Below are positions 10,690 through 21,664 of a stretch of 64,000 nucleotides of DNA, piece after piece (the stretch's first letter is position 1; each line of letters begins with the position of its first letter). Under the pieces are notes generated by a model, which had not been told where the DNA came from, made no database searches, and saw only the letters and a list, made by a program, of their open reading frames with translations. This stretch comes from Micropterix aruncella (taxonomy: Eukaryota; Arthropoda; Insecta; Lepidoptera; Micropterigidae): NCBI GenBank assembly GCA_944548615.1, contig OX155980.1, positions 43,640,915-43,704,914 of the forward strand, read 5' to 3'. A program made the position numbers and the translations under genes.

Positions 10690-12460
10690 AGTTTTATATT
10701 AAAAAAAATCTTGTTCAATTTTAGCATTAATATAGTTATGTATGTCATTTATTTTTAGACTTACACTCTAGATATGATATTCAAGGGCGATTTAGATTCG
10801 TCTGTAATGCTCTTGAATAGTATTTGAAACTAATAAATAAATAAATAAATTCAGAAATAAATAAATTTGACTTCTAGTTCTGTAATATTTATAATTAATC
10901 ATAATTTTAGGAAATTTTGCTTTATTTATTTCTATTTTAGGTATTTTTTACATTATCAAGATCTGAATTATTAGCAATAATTCTGTTAATTCTAAGCTAA
11001 AAGAGAAATTGTATCATGACGTAATTATTGCTACTTATAGTCTTGATTATTTATTAAGCTATTAATATAATATCTCCAATTAGGTAAAATATGAATATTG
11101 TTATCCGAAGGGGATAATGCGTACCTTAAACAATGCGGTGTATTTTCCACCATGGATATACCATCTAGCTAGACCATTATCAATAATAAATGATTTTATA
11201 TGAATAGTTACTATATATAATACTGAGAGTATTGCACATGACAAATTAACTTTACCCCTAACAAATCGTCATAACGACCTAGATCTCATTTTCCTCATTG
11301 CAAACTATTAAACAAACCAAAATAAAATCTTATACAAATAAAATACTTATTAGTGGTTTTTAGAAGTAGGTAATGGTGAGTAAATACCGTCTCTGATGAT
11401 ATTTGGCCTCTAAACGTTTCGTTGTATTTAGGCTATTTAAATAAATATTGTAATTATAAATACATTAATTAGGTTTACCTAATGTAAGAATAATAGTAGA
11501 TTTCCTCAAGTTGAATACGTCGAATGTTCAGAATAGTTCGTGTTAGTAATGTATGCGGATTGGCTGCATATGCTGATGTAAATTCTTAATAATAAACGGT
11601 TCACGCGAGGCCTCTGAAATACCTGCCTTGGCAGAATTATCATACACATCTAGCGTTGTTATCCATTGGCGGGGGAAGGGGGATGGAGAGAGGGGGGGAG
11701 GTGTGCGAATTCCCGCCGGCAATAACGCGCAGCAACACACAAAATGATAAGACATGAAAATTTTCATATGTCGTAGCGCCCACACACCTCGAACAGAGCG
11801 GCCTCCTTCCTAGACCGGTATAGTCGCCAGACATAGTCGCCCCGTATAGTCGCCAGATAAATAGAGGAGCGTTAAACCCAACGGGCCCAGGCCAGGGCCG
11901 CAGCCGCTATAAATGTCGCTCGAATAGATATAAGAGTAGAAACAACCCCAGTCCACAGATATCTAGGCTCAAGCATTTCGGTCCTTATACCCTTGATATC
12001 AACATCTAAGAAAAGTATTAGTGTCCAACGCTCTGATAGTAGGTATATTCTGCTCGTTTATAGAATTAGCCCACACACGCAATTAATCATACAACTTTGT
12101 TGCTCAGTTTCAAAACGATGTTGAAGAAACAGTTGCTTTCACACAGCCACTAACCAGATACCCCAGCTTATCCTTTCCGTTATGCTCCCCTAGGCGAAAA
12201 TGTTTAAAAAATTGTTTATTAGTACCTACACATATATTTGTGTTTCTCTTTTTTTTTCAATTAACTTTATATTGTTTTCTACAGGAGGACACTTTAATAT
12301 AGGTTCTCAAATGGTCGGCTGTAAGATATCGCAGCATTCATTAATCCGATATTTTTGGTTTAAAAAATTTAAAAGCTCTGCATATTTGTTATATACTTTC
12401 TTTTATCGCGGTAAACTTATATTATTCTTTAATATATTCTGTTCTATAGTCGGGTAGTGG
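10690..12460. other. No supported gene
   Basis: AT-rich. A GC-rich patch at about 11650-11900 contains three TATAGTCGCC repeats (about 11820-11860) and could be an unrecognised LTR or promoter. Short frames here look random. Confidence 0.4.
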
Positions 12461-12893
12461 TTGTTTGGTCCCCTAATGAGCTTGGGAAACATTAAAAAAG
12501 TTAATTTTTACCCTTCAAAATTATAGATGTCATTACTATAATAACACTAGTTTTTATTTCACTTCGATACGATGCGTATTTACGAAGTTATAAGACTTAT
12601 AAGTTTGCTTAAAAACTGCGTCTCCGCTCGCAGTTCGCTGGCGGTATGGTAACGACATCGTGACGTCATCGCTCATGTTAGCGCTTCGCTCGGCTACTAC
12701 TATTTATTGCCGCCGCACTGGTTCCGAGCGGACTTACGTTCGTCTTGTGTTTTTATTGTTTCCGAGTGCTTTGATTAATTATTCGGTGTTTATTTATTAT
12801 TATTACTATACGAGTACCGACTTAAAAATTACTATAGAGCAAGGATTTGAGCGATCTCAATCCTATAACTTGCCTTAAATAGACTCAATCACG

Positions 12894-13738
12894 ATGGCGA
12901 GTTATTTTGTCTCAAACAATAGTTTTATAAGCGCTGAAATTCGCGGTGCAAAGGCTGCAAGGTAAGTAATGTTCACTAAATATTTAACTACCAGTACTAT
13001 ACATGAGTGAAGCTTTAGACTGTGGTTGTTATGAGTTGCGCAATAAATATTTAACATTTTAAACAGTAAAGTAAAAGAGCTTTTTTATTCCGTTCGTAAT
13101 AATTTGACGACGTGTTCGCCGCCAAGTCCGATACATTTTGATACTTCTTAGCGTCGGAGACATAGAATAGTAGATTAAGTCACACATGGGAGCAAAGTCG
13201 TATATTTAGGATGAGCGCAAAATATTAAATCCAGATCATAACGAAGGATTCTAACTTGGATTTCTGAGTGTAGCGAGTGATTCAAGCTGTAAAGCCCGAG
13301 ACCTATATATTTTTGCTCCCAAGTGAACCTCTGCTTTTCACTCCGACTATGACAAAAAACTAAAACGTGCTTAAAAAATCATCATCATCATAATCATCAT
13401 ATCATCATATCATTATACCATTATATAATCATATCATCATATGTCATTATCATAATCATGATCATCATCATCATACAATCATCATATCATCACCATATAC
13501 CATCATAATATCATCATCTTCATAACTATGAAAAAAACAGTAGGAAGCAAAATACAACTCGGCTCCCGCCACGCAGGGTAAAAATGACTTCTTTTCGAAT
13601 AGGAGTGAAAATATGTTTTTATGTTTAATTTTTTTATGGTTCTTTATTTCACATCAATATCATATTAATTTCATTTACAGAGCTGCCCGAGAGTCGAATA
13701 AAGACAATGCTATAGGATATATTCCATTAAAACGATAG
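12894..13738 (+). CDS. Possible two-exon microprotein gene (41 aa), unknown function
   Basis: Exon 1 at 12894-12961 (starts MASYFVSNNS) ends in AG|GTAAGT, a strong donor. Exon 2 starts at 13681 after TTTCATTTACAG, a good pyrimidine-tract acceptor, and runs to TAG at 13738. Phases match (2 nt + 1 nt), giving 41 residues ending in GYIPLKR. The basic, alanine/arginine-rich centre spans the junction. Upstream (12610-12770) is CpG-rich and contains TGACGTCA, a CRE-like site; another is at about 13777. I do not recognise the protein. It may be the N-terminus of a longer product, a transposon accessory ORF or chance. Support is splice-site quality and phase only. Confidence 0.35.
13378..13530 (+). 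repeat. Imperfect (ATC)n/(ATCAT)n microsatellite
   Basis: About 150 bp dominated by ATCATC and ATCATAT. It lies inside the intron of the candidate 41-aa gene. Confidence 0.9.
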
Positions 13739-13952
13739 ATAATATAATATAGACTGGTGTGGAGAGAATGGTGTGGGATGACGTCACGCCACGCGCAAAC
13801 GACTTTCAAGGAAAAAATAGAGCGCGGTCTTTTTTACGAATTTTAAAAAAATGATTTTGGAGTCATTTAAAACGCTAGAAAAAAAACAGTATTTTAAGTT
13901 GAAACAAGCACTTTTAGGAAAAAAAATAAAAAAAACCGTTCCCAAGCTCATT

Positions 13953-14399
13953 GTGTATATTATTACTATGTACATTTTTCATATTAAATGTACGTAGTAA
14001 TAAAATGGTCCATCCCTGTGCGCCGCGGCGCCGCAACGTCTACACGGCACGAACGCAGCGCGAAGACGCAACTGCGAACACAAAATAAGCCTCTCTTTTG
14101 AAATTACTGAAAACGCTACCTAAACTCAGCTCTATATGCGACATTCGCAGAGCTGAGTACATTTGAATGCTTCTATGCGAAGGCGTGCGCGCGTCCAATT
14201 ACATCTACCTGAGTGCGAACCTGAAAAAAACACATTGTTACTTTTGTAGTAGTATACGTAGGCAACGTGTGTGTTAGTGAAGGTAAGGGCGGTTCGACAC
14301 CGATTACATTTATTTAAATGTCAGACACCACGTTTCGGACCACCGAAATTTGATAAAAATGCACACAATATCAATAATTGATGATATCTAAAGCTCTAA
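13953..14399. other. No supported gene; CpG-rich patch
   Basis: 14015-14075 is CpG-rich (GCGCCGCGGCGCCGC) in an otherwise AT-rich background. No ORF or repeat family recognised. Confidence 0.4.
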
Positions 14400-14992
14400 A
14401 ACGATAGTATTGAAGCTGTCGACCAGTATGTTTATTTGGCTCAGATGATCCAACTAGGGAGACTCAACTTCGACAAGGAGGTCTGCCGGTGAATCCAACT
14501 CGGTTGGGCAGCGTTTAGGAAATTACGCCGTATCTTCTCATCACGAATATTGCAAAGCCTCAAGACAAATGTACATGATCAGAGCGTGTTTCCAGTGATG
14601 ACATACGGCACTGAGACGTGGTCGCTAACTATTGGCCTTATACGCAAGCTCAAAGTTGCGCAACGAGCCATGGAGAGAGCAATGCTAAAAGTTTTACTGC
14701 GTGATAGGATCCGAAATGAGGAAATTCGCAGAAGAACCTAGGTAAAAGGCGCAAAATGGCAATGGGCAGGCCATATAGCTCGCAGAACCGAAAACCGTTA
14801 AGGAAAAAAGGTTCTCGAATGGCGACCACGAACTGGCAGACGATTGGACGGCCCCCCACAAGATGGACCGACGACATAGCTAAGGTCGCAGGAAGTAGGG
14901 GAATGGAGGCGCCTCAAAACACCTCGTCATGGCATTCTACGGGGGAGGCCTATGCCCAACAGTGTACGCTTACCGGCTGATGATGATGAAAG
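14400..14992 (+). pseudogene. RTE-type non-LTR retrotransposon 3' fragment
   Basis: C-terminal end of an RTE-clade endonuclease-reverse transcriptase. In order: QYVYLAQMIQLGRLNFDKEV (about 14410), IQLGWAAFRKLRRIF, MTYGTETWSLTIGLIRKL, AQRAMERAML, RNEEIRRRT then a stop. After a frame change come WQWAGHIARRTE, WRPRTGR, PPTRWTDDI and a terminal QQCTLTG stop at about 14980. This block order is highly characteristic of RTE elements abundant in Lepidoptera. It is followed by TGATGATGATGA, the short tandem tail of such elements. Stops and frameshifts show the copy is dead, and everything upstream of the palm is missing. Confidence 0.85.
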
Positions 14993-17900
14993 CTCTAAAT
15001 TATTCCACATGTGTATTTTTTTCTAAAATATTGAATTTTTCACGTTTTCTACTTCAGGTGGGTTAATCTTTTCCAGTAATTTAACAGATTATTAATTCCT
15101 TATTGAAAAATATTTCCTTCAAAATTATTATGTAATTTAATACATTAGGTACCTACGTATACATATAATGTTTGTAATATACCTAGATGTCTGGGATTCG
15201 GTCGTCTCGCTAGGGTAGAGGTTGAATTACAAAAGAAACAGTTATATATGTATACCATCCTATCTAAACTGGGACGTTTCAATTAAAATTTAAACGAATG
15301 CTGATCACGTTATAGTCAATGAGGAATGGATATCAAACGGTCTTTGGTAGAAAATCTACCATCACCCCCCGGGGGTCTCTGCTTCCACCTCCACAAACTA
15401 CCTCCCATTATAAAACAGCAGTTATAAATGACTTGTGTACGCCTCGTTCATTTCAAGAACGTGCATCGCGATACGATGGTCTGATGAGAATGATATTAAA
15501 ACAGCTTTCCATATATGATAGGGTGAGCAATCGTCCATTAAACTCTATGAAATCGCCCGTCCTGCGTTGATGACAAGCACCATTGGTCATATGCTGTTAT
15601 TGCAAACACTTTCTTTATTGCCCTCGTCGCTCGCTCTTGATATGAATACGGCCTTCATTTCCTCTAATAGCAACTGCTTATTCATTTAACTAACAGTGGT
15701 AGTTAAAGTAACAATAGTAGAAATATATTTATTTATATAGGTTTTATTTGTTTTTATTTAACAAGGATTAGACACAGTATCACACAGTATATATATAATC
15801 AAAATTAAATACATTCTGCGTTGATGCTTGCGAACTAGTTTACGCTTAGCCACGAATTAAAATATCGCAAATGTTACTGGTACAAAAAAAAATACTTCAG
15901 TGTTCACCATAAAACGTAATATATAATTATAAACCGTTATACACAAACTGTGGAACGATATATGGATGTTAATTATTGACAACGAGCATCAGGAAGAGGT
16001 GGATGAATATGTAGTGCATAGTTCGAGTAAAAGCACCAGGAATGGGAAATATCGCAAAGAGGCTAGCTTGGATGACGAGCATTCGGAAAACCAAAGAAAT
16101 GTTCAAATCTACAGAAAAATCGAAGCCGACTCAGCACTCCTTGATACTGATGTTGTTAACAGAACCCCGTTGAAAGGGGATAAACACGCAATGACATATA
16201 CGAATCTCGGATGAGCTTCAATAGTGCCCATTATTACACCAGAGCTACATACATTACTGATTTGGGAGCCGTATCAGTTCACTTTTGATTTAAACTGTAC
16301 CAACCACCTTTGCTTTTAAAAGTTAACCAATACGGGTGCCTTCTGTTGAATCAGGGTCTAGAAAGGGACCTAGATGGCCTAGAGGTCTATATATGGCATA
16401 AAATATTGTATTTTATCTTTTTCAGTCTGCAGAACTTTATATGAATACACAAAAATAACAGAATGCACAAAGCGGGTAAAAGACAAGTTGTAGTGCTGTT
16501 TTCCGTGAGGATTTCTCTTGCCATTCGAATGTGTGTAGAAATTTGTCGACAAGTTCATTGGAAGCGGTGCTCGCTTTATCCGCAGACAACAAAGCAAACG
16601 GACGCTATGCGCTATGGAATACCTCGCTTTTTAGCCTCGGACTCAACACGTAGCCTGTGCAAAGGCGTTGAGAAGGAAAATCCGGGTCTACCACACAACG
16701 GCACCTCTTTATTTCAATATTTTTTATTGAACGTTCGCCCTTCACTAATTCTTTCTAATTAAACATTAAGCAGGCAAACGTTGATTATTCTACTAGAATG
16801 CGCCGTACTTGTTTTAATGCATAACTTCCCACAAATAGGCACCTAAAATATGACTGATACACACTGGAAAAATTGCTTCAGGTCTCCAAAGTACGTAGGA
16901 AAGCAAATCCAAAATAAATTGGTTCTGCGTCCATTTACAAAAAAACTCTGATAGAGAAATGACAAACTCGTTAGTCATGTTTACAGTCGGCAATTCGGAT
17001 GTTAATCTGGTTATCGCCACATATATCCTAGCTTGTTTCTTTTGGTCATAGTCAGATATAATAATTTATGACAGCGCAGGTCCTACCTTTTGCCGATACA
17101 CGGGTGCTAGAATGCTATATTTCTAACCCTGATATCCTGGCCGAGATCAGTAAGGGAGAGTGGGGACAATTAAGCACTTTTTCAGGAATCCGTTCAGCAA
17201 ATCGTTAATAATAAAAATAACGCAATTATTATTTTATTTTTCGATAGCCTATACATCTGGCTTCTTTTATTTATTATCACAATAACAGAAATGTTTTTAG
17301 TTTAGGAGAAAAATCATAAAACTAAACATCGGGAAAATTGTCTATTTTTTCCAACGTGAGGGTACATTGGGCATACATATAAGGGAGTATTGGGCACGAT
17401 AAAAATATAGCAGGAAATGTTTTAAATATAATAGAAGAACACAATAAATTTACATTAAACGCTTTTATTAATATAAAGAGAACATTATCTACATAGCACA
17501 AATGAACAAATCATCGCCATAAGTGGAGCCTATCTTAGTAACAGCTATGGCAGATTCTGCAATGAAAACAATTTAATGTAATTTTTTGAATAAATAAAAA
17601 TTACTATTATCCGACTATGAATAAAAATTACCATTATTAAGAGTCTTCGCTAAGCATATACAGCTCTATTGAACAGGCTGTATGAGCGTACCAATGAAGT
17701 CGATATATTTGATGATATTGTGCAAATATTTAAAATATGATTTTAAACCACAACTGCTTCATTGTTAAAACTTGAAATTATAATTTTGTAAGTATCTAAA
17801 TAGGTCTTCTACAAAAAATATATTTTTTAATGGAGGTATAGCATTAGAGTTACTGTTATATTATCCGCTCAAATTAATAAATAACTCCGCTCAACTTAAA

Positions 17901-19020
17901 TAAATAAATATAAATATAAACTGAGATTTACGATGACCTACGATTAATTTTAAACCAATTAGATAGAACTTTTCAGATATCAATTAATTCCACCATGTAT
18001 GCATCTTACTTGTATACCTACTGGGCAACACGTCCTCTGACACTTACGTAGCTTCTATTTCAGCTGAGCAAAATTAAGGCGAACGTCGCGGAATGATGTG
18101 GTCCCAATGAGCATTCCCCATGTTCTGTTTTTACCCGATGGCTTTACAAAAGGCATAATATAATTTATAGGACGTTTTGGAAATCCTAATTATTAATTAG
18201 TTATAAAAGACAATCTGTTTTGCTGTTTGTATTTACTCTATCAGTGTATTAACTATATATTTAAGGTATTGATTTTCTTTTTTGTAATACTGACGTATAT
18301 TTTATAATATAAATAAATGACAATAATTGCTTTATAAAGCTATAACTAATTTAATTATTAAATTGTCTTTAACTAGCAAAGCTGGGATAAAAGAAATTGT
18401 TTTAACAAAAAAGAGTCATTTCAAAGACATATAGAAGTAGCACTTGTGACCGCTAGTCGTATACGAGTATATATGATTGGTAACACTTTTTAACTGTATA
18501 ATACCATGAAACAAAATGTCTCATTAACCTATCACATACACGTTTACTCGGCCGCTTTGTATAACACATAAAACACAGCTGTAAATAAGTACCGTTAATC
18601 CTTGTTATATAACCGTGGCTTTCAAATCACTAATATAGCGCTGGGGTTATAATTTATTTTTATTTTTTATTTAGTATAATAGGTAAGCAAACAATACTTT
18701 AATAATACATTGGTTATCGCTGACATTTTTACATTATTACTAATTAGAGTATAATATCTAATGCGTACTTCGCAAACTTAATTAATAATTGCGTATGCGC
18801 CGTTTATCTCATGATTCACAAAAGAGGTATTAGTGTAAAAATTAACATCCTTAAAAATTATCAAAGCAAAAATTAAAAATTTTGAAATAAGTTCACAGTA
18901 AATTCTGAAAAACAATTAAATAGAAAAAAAATATTGTCTGAAATAAAACATACGGTAAATTATCAATTTGTCTCATAATACGGTATATATAATGGACTTA
19001 GCTGCTAATGGTCCCAGGTT
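14993..19020. other. Mostly unassigned AT-rich DNA
   Basis: No repeat family with clear ends recognised. A small inverted pair TGGTAGA/TCTACCA and CCCCCGGGGG lie at about 15348-15377. 17160-17400 contains GGGGACAATT and TTGGGCA-type short repeats. No RNA gene is recognisable by eye. Confidence 0.4.
15966..16214 (+). CDS. Unassigned ORF, 82 aa
   Basis: An ATG-initiated frame, hydrophilic and rich in acidic, serine and lysine residues (starts MLIIDNEHQEEVDEY). Composition looks more protein-like than neighbouring random frames, but there is no recognisable motif, no clear promoter and no neighbouring coding exon. It could equally be a transposon remnant or chance. Confidence 0.15.
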   Translation: MLIIDNEHQEEVDEYVVHSSSKSTRNGKYRKEASLDDEHSENQRNVQIYRKIEADSALLDTDVVNRTPLKGDKHAMTYTNLG

Positions 19021-19021
19021 A

Positions 19022-19632
19022 AAAAAATACGTGTGGCACTCGGGGACTGCCGCGGTAAAGCTATTTATTGCATAGCATTTTTAACAACTTATGCAATTAT
19101 AATTATTTATTTATTTTATTTATTTTATTTTTTCTGATATCAGATAACTGCGCTCTATCGGAAAACGTTGAAATTATTCTGAATCATTTGCGGCTGCAAA
19201 AGCAAATGATTCGGAATAATTTAAATGTCTTCCGATAGAGCGCCGCGCACGAATTTTTAATTCGATAAACCAAAAAAAACGGATTATTCGAAAAAATTCG
19301 TAGACAAAAAGATAGATAATTAAATTATCTTTAAAATGGTGCAGGTTTCATAATAATACGCCAGATAGTATTTGCGTAGTAGTCGTTTTTGTGTTCGGTT
19401 AGACCTAATTTCACAAATTAATTACACTATGTAATATAAACAAAATCTAAAATATTCAAAGCTAAGAATATTAGGAAAATGTTCTTGTTTTATGTATATT
19501 TTTTCGAATCGTAAGCAGTACTCGTTTAGACGTAATTATCAGTTTAAAATTATTAATTTTCGTTAAGAAATTTCTTCATTCGGTCGCCGCGCTGGCCTAG
19601 GCCCGCGATAAAAGCTATGCAATAGCTTAAAA
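19022..19632 (-). mobile_element. Element A, copy 2
   Basis: Reverse orientation relative to copy 1: starts ACGTGTGGCACTCGG and ends at GCTATGCAATAGCTTAAA. Same internal palindrome around 19140-19250. The right ~100 bp (from 19532) are repeated at 27781-27880 as part of a larger duplication. It directly abuts a Jockey-like fragment. Confidence 0.85.
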
Positions 19633-19639
19633 ATCAATA

Positions 19640-20100
19640 TTATCGGTTATAGTGTTGAATAACCGACATGTACATACTTGAGATAGGATTGTGGAAACAT
19701 TGATTTGTCTGCGAAGTGGGAAGGTGAAATGTTACGTACTGCCTCAGTCGGCTAAATGGTACGTTGAAATTTAACACTTCTAATAAATCTGGTGAGTCTA
19801 TTCCGCCATTAAGAAGTTTGTGCAGAAACATTAGTCTTCCACACTCTCTCCTCTTTCTAAGAGTAAAAATCTTAAAATAATTTAAATGCTTATAGAGTGT
19901 GTGATAGACCGGTTTTATAGGTTAACTTACGCGTATACTTCCTCTGCACAGACTCTATCTCTTTCGAATAGACCTCATAGTATGTATTCCAAATTATGGA
20001 ACCAAACTCCAGTTGGCTACGTACTAGAGAATTATAGAGAAAGTAATGGACACTATTGCAGCTAATACGAGATAAAGTAAATGTGATTGCAGCGTTTATA
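19640..20100 (-). pseudogene. Jockey-like non-LTR RT C-terminal fragment, copy 1
   Basis: On the minus strand: LEFGSIIWNTYYEVYSKEI then VQRKYTRKL (about 20025-19925), a frame break, and MFLHKLLNGGIDSPDLLEVL (about 19831) down to a stop at 19640. The 'LEFGS.IWNPYY' and 'RR...FLHKLLNG.IDSP.LL' blocks mark the C-terminal end of Jockey-type ORF2 proteins. The upstream part is cut by the Gypsy LTR starting at 20102. An apparently identical copy is at 27889-28349. Confidence 0.75.
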
Positions 20101-20101
20101 T

Positions 20102-20746
20102 TGTAGCGACGCTACAAACAGTAGAAGGAAGAGTGGAGAGGCGAGGCGTCCGTGCAGCGCAACGGGCAACAGAAGAATGGCGATGGAGCACGACGGAGCC
20201 CGGTATATACGCTAGTCGTGTTTATAAACAGAGCGAGCGAGACAACGCTATATGGAGGGAGAGAGACAGAGAGAAGGAGAAAGGAACCTTTCAGACAGGG
20301 ACAGGAGGAAAGGAAATTAGCTGGAAGAAAATTCCCAGACTGCGGCAAGGTCCTGAAAGCGAGCATCGGGAAATATATATACGCACCGGAGGGCGAGCAG
20401 GGAGCGACCGCGAAACGCGACCGAACAGAGCAGTGGCGAGCGCCACACTGGCGCGGGCGTCCACGGTGGCAGACTGCGAGGCGACGCGCGACGGGCGGTC
20501 GCGACAGAGGAGAGCAAGCGGAGGGGGAGCGAGCGAACGATAGGCAGGCGAGACGAGGTCGCTGGCCGTGGATATAAATAGAAGCAGATAATCTAGGTCA
20601 ACCATTTCGAGTGAAACAAATTTTATTACGCGCACGATTCACGTTATCAGTATACAAATTTTGTAAAAGGAATAAATATATTTCTACACAACTTTTTATC
20701 GCGGTTCTTTTTATCACGTTCTTCAACACACGAAAGAGCCGCGAAA
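20102..20746 (+). mobile_element. 5' LTR of the Gypsy element (645 bp)
   Basis: Starts TGTAGCGACGCTACA, itself a palindrome. The left edge is fixed by the sequence following the polypurine tract at 24765; the right edge by where similarity to the solo LTR at 28351-28995 stops. It contains a TATAAATAG box (about 20571) and AATAAA (about 20670). Preceded by ATAT, which also follows the solo LTR, so a 4-bp target duplication fits. The following TTGTTGACCC could hold the primer-binding site but I cannot assign a tRNA. Confidence 0.85.
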
Positions 20747-20875
20747 TTGTTGACCCTGTACAAGGACGCAAGATCGACGGCGCGCCTGAATCGGACTAAC
20801 GAGCAAGGTCTACAACTCGTCAGACGCTCAACGGACCAACAGGACAACCTGAAGATCTCCGCAACCTAAAGAAAA

Positions 20876-21664
20876 ATGAATACAGAAGACATTCCTAGCG
20901 ACACGGCCGGAAGCAGCAGGCAAATGCAGGACATCGCGCCGCTGAGCATCAACTCGAGGATACCGACGTTCTGGCATCAGGAACCACGGCTATGGTTCGC
21001 ACACGTGGAGATCCTGCTCGCAACACAGAAATGCAGCGACGCAGACCGATTCAGCTGTGTAATCACACAGTTAGACAGGACGGCGCTGCGGGAGGTAGGA
21101 GATTTACTGTTACAACCGCCTACCCACAACAAGTTCGAAGCGATCAAGACCCGATTAATCAGCGTTTTTGGGGAATCAGAAACACAGCAGCTGCAAAAAT
21201 TACTCCACGAGACTGAGCTGGGAAGCGACAAGCCGTCGCAGTTAATGAGACGAATGAAAGGGCTCAACAGAGGAAAGATACCCGATGACACCATTAAAGC
21301 GATGTGGCTCGGTCATCTACCTACGACGATCAGGACGTTTTTGTCAATAAATACTGAGAGCAACCTGGACGTCCTAGCGGATTTAGCTGATCGAATGATG
21401 GAATCAACGGCGAGGGAGACGCAAGAAGTGAACCGAGTCGACACGCGGGCGGAAGCACATGATCACATGACCACAATAAAAAAACAGCTCAAGGATCTGG
21501 CGGAGCAAATAACAAAGCTGCAGCGGAACAACGCGGGAAGCAGCTCGGCAGGGCAGAATGAACAAACCATCTGCTACTTCCACAGACGCTTCGGGGACGC
21601 CGCAAGGAGGTGTCAGCAGCCATGCAACTATAAGAAGCAGAGGAATCAGGCGGAAAACTACTAG
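20876..21664 (+). CDS. Gypsy element Gag (262 aa)
   Basis: Structural capsid protein of the retrotransposon. ATG at 20876 is preceded by AGAAAA, 130 bp after the LTR. Residues about 20-160 are a capsid-like helical region (FWHQEPRLWFAHVEILL; later FGESETQQLQKLL). The C-terminus has a compact Cys/His motif (CYFHRRFGDAARRCQQPC), the nucleic-acid-binding type seen in several insect Gypsy Gags. The frame is intact. Just before the stop TAG at 21662 lies GGAAAAC (21652-21658), where pol continues in the -1 frame. A programmed -1 frameshift is therefore the likely way Pol is made. Confidence 0.85.
   Translation: MNTEDIPSDTAGSSRQMQDIAPLSINSRIPTFWHQEPRLWFAHVEILLATQKCSDADRFSCVITQLDRTALREVGDLLLQPPTHNKFEAIKTRLISVFGESETQQLQKLLHETELGSDKPSQLMRRMKGLNRGKIPDDTIKAMWLGHLPTTIRTFLSINTESNLDVLADLADRMMESTARETQEVNRVDTRAEAHDHMTTIKKQLKDLAEQITKLQRNNAGSSSAGQNEQTICYFHRRFGDAARRCQQPCNYKKQRNQAENY

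Larger units (their letters stand above)
12474..13952. mobile_element. Candidate non-autonomous element with 14-bp inverted ends
   Basis: AATGAGCTTGGGAA at 12474-12487 is repeated as its exact complement at 13939-13952, enclosing a CpG-rich promoter-like patch and a small two-exon gene. I see no target-site duplication. A 14-bp match over this distance could arise by chance in a window this size, so the call is tentative. Confidence 0.3.

Noticed and set aside
13378..13530. ATCAT-rich stretch as a CRISPR-like or regulatory array
   Set aside because: Simple low-complexity microsatellite in a eukaryotic intron; no spacer structure.
12474..13952. Firm call of a DNA transposon from the 14-bp inverted pair
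   Set aside because: No target duplication and the pair could be chance at this distance; kept only as a low-confidence candidate.
20133..20577. Arginine-rich frames of 136-141 codons in the LTR as independent genes
   Set aside because: They overlap each other in a GC-rich U3 region and duplicate exactly with the LTR at 28382-28826; better explained by composition, or at most as an extension of Pol.
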